Assembly: GCA_002779605.1 (NCBI GenBank)
Contig: PEWE01000006.1
Location: forward strand, 24,070-88,069
Reading direction: 5' to 3'
DNA: 64,000 nt
DNA from: Zetaproteobacteria bacterium CG06_land_8_20_14_3_00_59_53
GTDB taxonomy: Bacteria > Pseudomonadota > Zetaproteobacteria > Mariprofundales > Mariprofundaceae
Part shown: positions 62,536 through 64,000 of the stretch, one piece after another
How positions within the stretch are numbered: the stretch's first letter is position 1
How the letters are laid out: every line of letters begins with the position of its first letter
Translations under genes and position numbers: made by a program
Notes under the pieces: generated by a model
Told to the model about the DNA's origin: nothing
Database searches by the model: none
The model's input: the letters and a program-made list of their open reading frames with translations, nothing else

Positions 62536-62919
62536 TTAATCCCGCTCGATCAGTTCGATCTTGTAGCCGTCCGGGTCCTCGACAAAGGCGATCACCGTCG
62601 TGCCGTGTTTCATCGGTCCGGGTTCGCGTACGATCTTCCCGCCGCTGGCCCTGATTCCGTCGCAGACGCTGTAAATGTCATCCACTGCGATGGCGATGTG
62701 TCCGAAGGCGTTGCCGGGATCGTATGAGGCGGTGTCCCAGTTGTGGGTCAGTTCGATCACCGAGCTGTTGGCTTCATCGCCGTAGCCGACAAATGCGAGG
62801 GTGAAGCGTCCGCCGGGATAATCCTTGCGACGCAGCAGGCGCATGCCCAGCAGCTCCGTATAGAATGCAATCGCGCGATCCAGATCGCTGACCCTTAACA
62901 TGGTGTGCAACAGACGCAT
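62536..62919 (-). CDS. gloA: Lactoylglutathione lyase (glyoxalase I)
   Basis: The 127-residue protein has all four metal ligands in the same places as E. coli GlxI: His5, Glu56 (VIELTHNW), His74 (AFGHIAIAV) and Glu122 (KIELIERD). FYTELLGM and [12 protein letters not shown] are family motifs. The short form suggests a Ni-type enzyme. It turns the methylglyoxal-glutathione adduct to S-lactoylglutathione. It lies convergent to the DHH gene and 26 bases after gloB. Confidence 0.95.
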   Translation of the reverse strand: MRLLHTMLRVSDLDRAIAFYTELLGMRLLRRKDYPGGRFTLAFVGYGDEANSSVIELTHNWDTASYDPGNAFGHIAIAVDDIYSVCDGIRASGGKIVREPGPMKHGTTVIAFVEDPDGYKIELIERD

Positions 62920-62945
62920 GTGGCTCTCCTTTTATTGCATGTCCC

Positions 62946-63740
62946 TTACCAGTGGTTGCGCGCTTCACGGATATGCGTGTACACGCTGACCGCATCCTCG
63001 CCGATGCCGTGAAGCTTGGCGTAGTTTATCCGGAAAGCCTCATCTGCCGGCAGTAGCATCGGATTGCACTGCTTTTCCCGTCCCAAAGTGCCGGGAATGC
63101 TGGGAATGCCCTTATCCAACCTGTCTTTGCACCATGTGCTATAGGCCTTCACGGCATCGCTTTGCGAGATGCGGGCAAGGCAGAATTCCAGGTTGTTCAG
63201 CGTGTATTCGTGGGCACAGTAGAAGCGTGTGCTATCGGGAAGGCGCATCAGCTTTTCAAGGCTGTGCCACATCTGTGCCGGTGTGCCCTCGAACAAGCGC
63301 CCGCATCCGGCACCGAAGATGGTATCGCCGCAGAACAGGGCGGTGTCGTCACCCTCGCCACACACGAAGGCGATATGTCCTGTGGTATGCCCCGGGATAT
63401 CAAGCACCTGTAGGGCAAGATCGCCGATGCGCAGGTCAATGCCCTGGGACAGGTGCAGATCGATGCCGGGGATGCGTAGGGCATCGTGCGCAGCGCCGGC
63501 AACCATACAGGCATAGCGTGCCTTCAGTTCGAGATTGCCGCCGGTGTGATCGTTGTGGTGATGCGTGTTCAGGATATGCGTGAGCTTCCGCCCGAGTTGC
63601 CTGCAGGCCGCCACAACAGGCGCCGCCTCCGCCGGATCGACACAGGCCAGCACCTCATCCGTGGCGATCAGGTAGATGAAATTGTCCCTGAGTGCCGGAA
63701 TCTGGTGCACGCTGAAGCCGTTATGTTCATAGGACCACAT
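62946..63740 (-). CDS. gloB: Hydroxyacylglutathione hydrolase (glyoxalase II)
   Basis: The 264-residue protein has the binuclear metal motif THHHNDHTGG at 59-68, GHTTGHIAF, FCGDTIFGAGCGRLFEGT and YCAHEYTLNNLEF. The C-terminal substrate domain has REKQCNPML. It hydrolyses S-lactoylglutathione to lactate, completing detoxification. It is upstream of gloA on the same strand, so both steps of the pathway are made from one transcript. Confidence 0.95.
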   Translation of the reverse strand: MWSYEHNGFSVHQIPALRDNFIYLIATDEVLACVDPAEAAPVVAACRQLGRKLTHILNTHHHNDHTGGNLELKARYACMVAGAAHDALRIPGIDLHLSQGIDLRIGDLALQVLDIPGHTTGHIAFVCGEGDDTALFCGDTIFGAGCGRLFEGTPAQMWHSLEKLMRLPDSTRFYCAHEYTLNNLEFCLARISQSDAVKAYSTWCKDRLDKGIPSIPGTLGREKQCNPMLLPADEAFRINYAKLHGIGEDAVSVYTHIREARNHW

Positions 63741-64000
63741 GCCTCAAGCATACCTGCAAATGCAGCCTTGTGCAGAGTGCGACTGCATCGAAGGGCAGGC
63801 GAACTATTCAGGGGTTATTCAGAGGATCCCTAACAACAATCATGCACAAAACAATTCCTGACCCCAAGGTGCAGTGTTGTACGCAAGCTGGATGGGAGGT
63901 TGCAAAACGATAGAGGTGGTCCCGTTCGGTTGGACAGTAAATCCCTCTTTATAAGTGGACTCCTGCCGAGTTCTGCTCAGGCAGCCATAGGCAGCGTGAG
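63741..64000. other. Final 260 bases without a recognisable gene
   Basis: No frame in this stretch has a motif or a convincing start. It should include the promoter of gloB-gloA on the minus strand. The last hundred bases may be the beginning of a neighbour that lies beyond the window. Confidence 0.5.

Noticed and set aside
63860..64000. Edge of an insertion sequence at the window end
   Set aside because: No transposase frame and no paired inverted repeat can be seen within the window.

Overview
The window reads as bacterial chromosome, GC-rich and gene-dense, with short intergenic gaps and many ATGA or TGATG overlaps. The gene set is proteobacterial: TatABC, a DUF4390-ntrY-ntrX-trkA-trkH block, ftsH-folP-glmM, prfB with its programmed frameshift, GlnK/AmtB and SspA. 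Several c-type cytochromes and a sulfide:quinone-reductase-like flavoprotein suggest a chemolithotrophic lifestyle. My best guess is a Zetaproteobacterium (Mariprofundus-like iron oxidiser). That is an inference from gene content and was not tested by search.

Layout, 1-24 kb: the end of an RDD protein and an SDR oxidoreductase face three minus-strand cytochrome genes (tri-haem, mono-haem and membrane-anchored). Then come tatABC, an amino-acid block (alaC, hom, thrC), an RpfE-like gene and recJ, and a soluble cytochrome c. A minus-strand redox group holds the SQR-like enzyme, an unlisted 52-residue protein and a DUF4405 membrane protein. Next are a COG2509 flavoprotein, trmO, a toxin-antitoxin pair, ettA, prfB, sspA and a kinase fusion.

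24-34 kb is a nitrogen-assimilation locus. A sigma-54 promoter precedes a TorF-like porin, glnK and amtB. A 358-residue protein that I do not recognise follows, then a second glnK-amtB pair and a terminator. Beyond it lie a decayed glutamine amidotransferase, a two-domain acyltransferase, YbiB-like and YajL-like genes.

34-52 kb: tRNA-Gln(CUG), an EEP nuclease, a thioesterase, then DUF4390-ntrYX-trkAH, in which NtrX has GAFPGA instead of GAFTGA. A short dispersed-type inverted repeat follows, then rsuA-rnr, tRNA-Leu(CAG), yajR-yqhA-K+ channel, a Cys-rich mini-protein and a minus-strand znuACB-type metal uptake operon.

52-64 kb: a 735-residue protein of unknown function, tilS, then one tight operon ftsH-folP-cdaA-cdaR-glmM-DHH. 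It places cyclic-di-AMP synthesis, and possibly its breakdown, inside the usual proteobacterial ftsH-folP-glmM order. The glyoxalase pair gloA-gloB is convergent to it. I see no CRISPR array, rRNA, prophage or intact insertion sequence.
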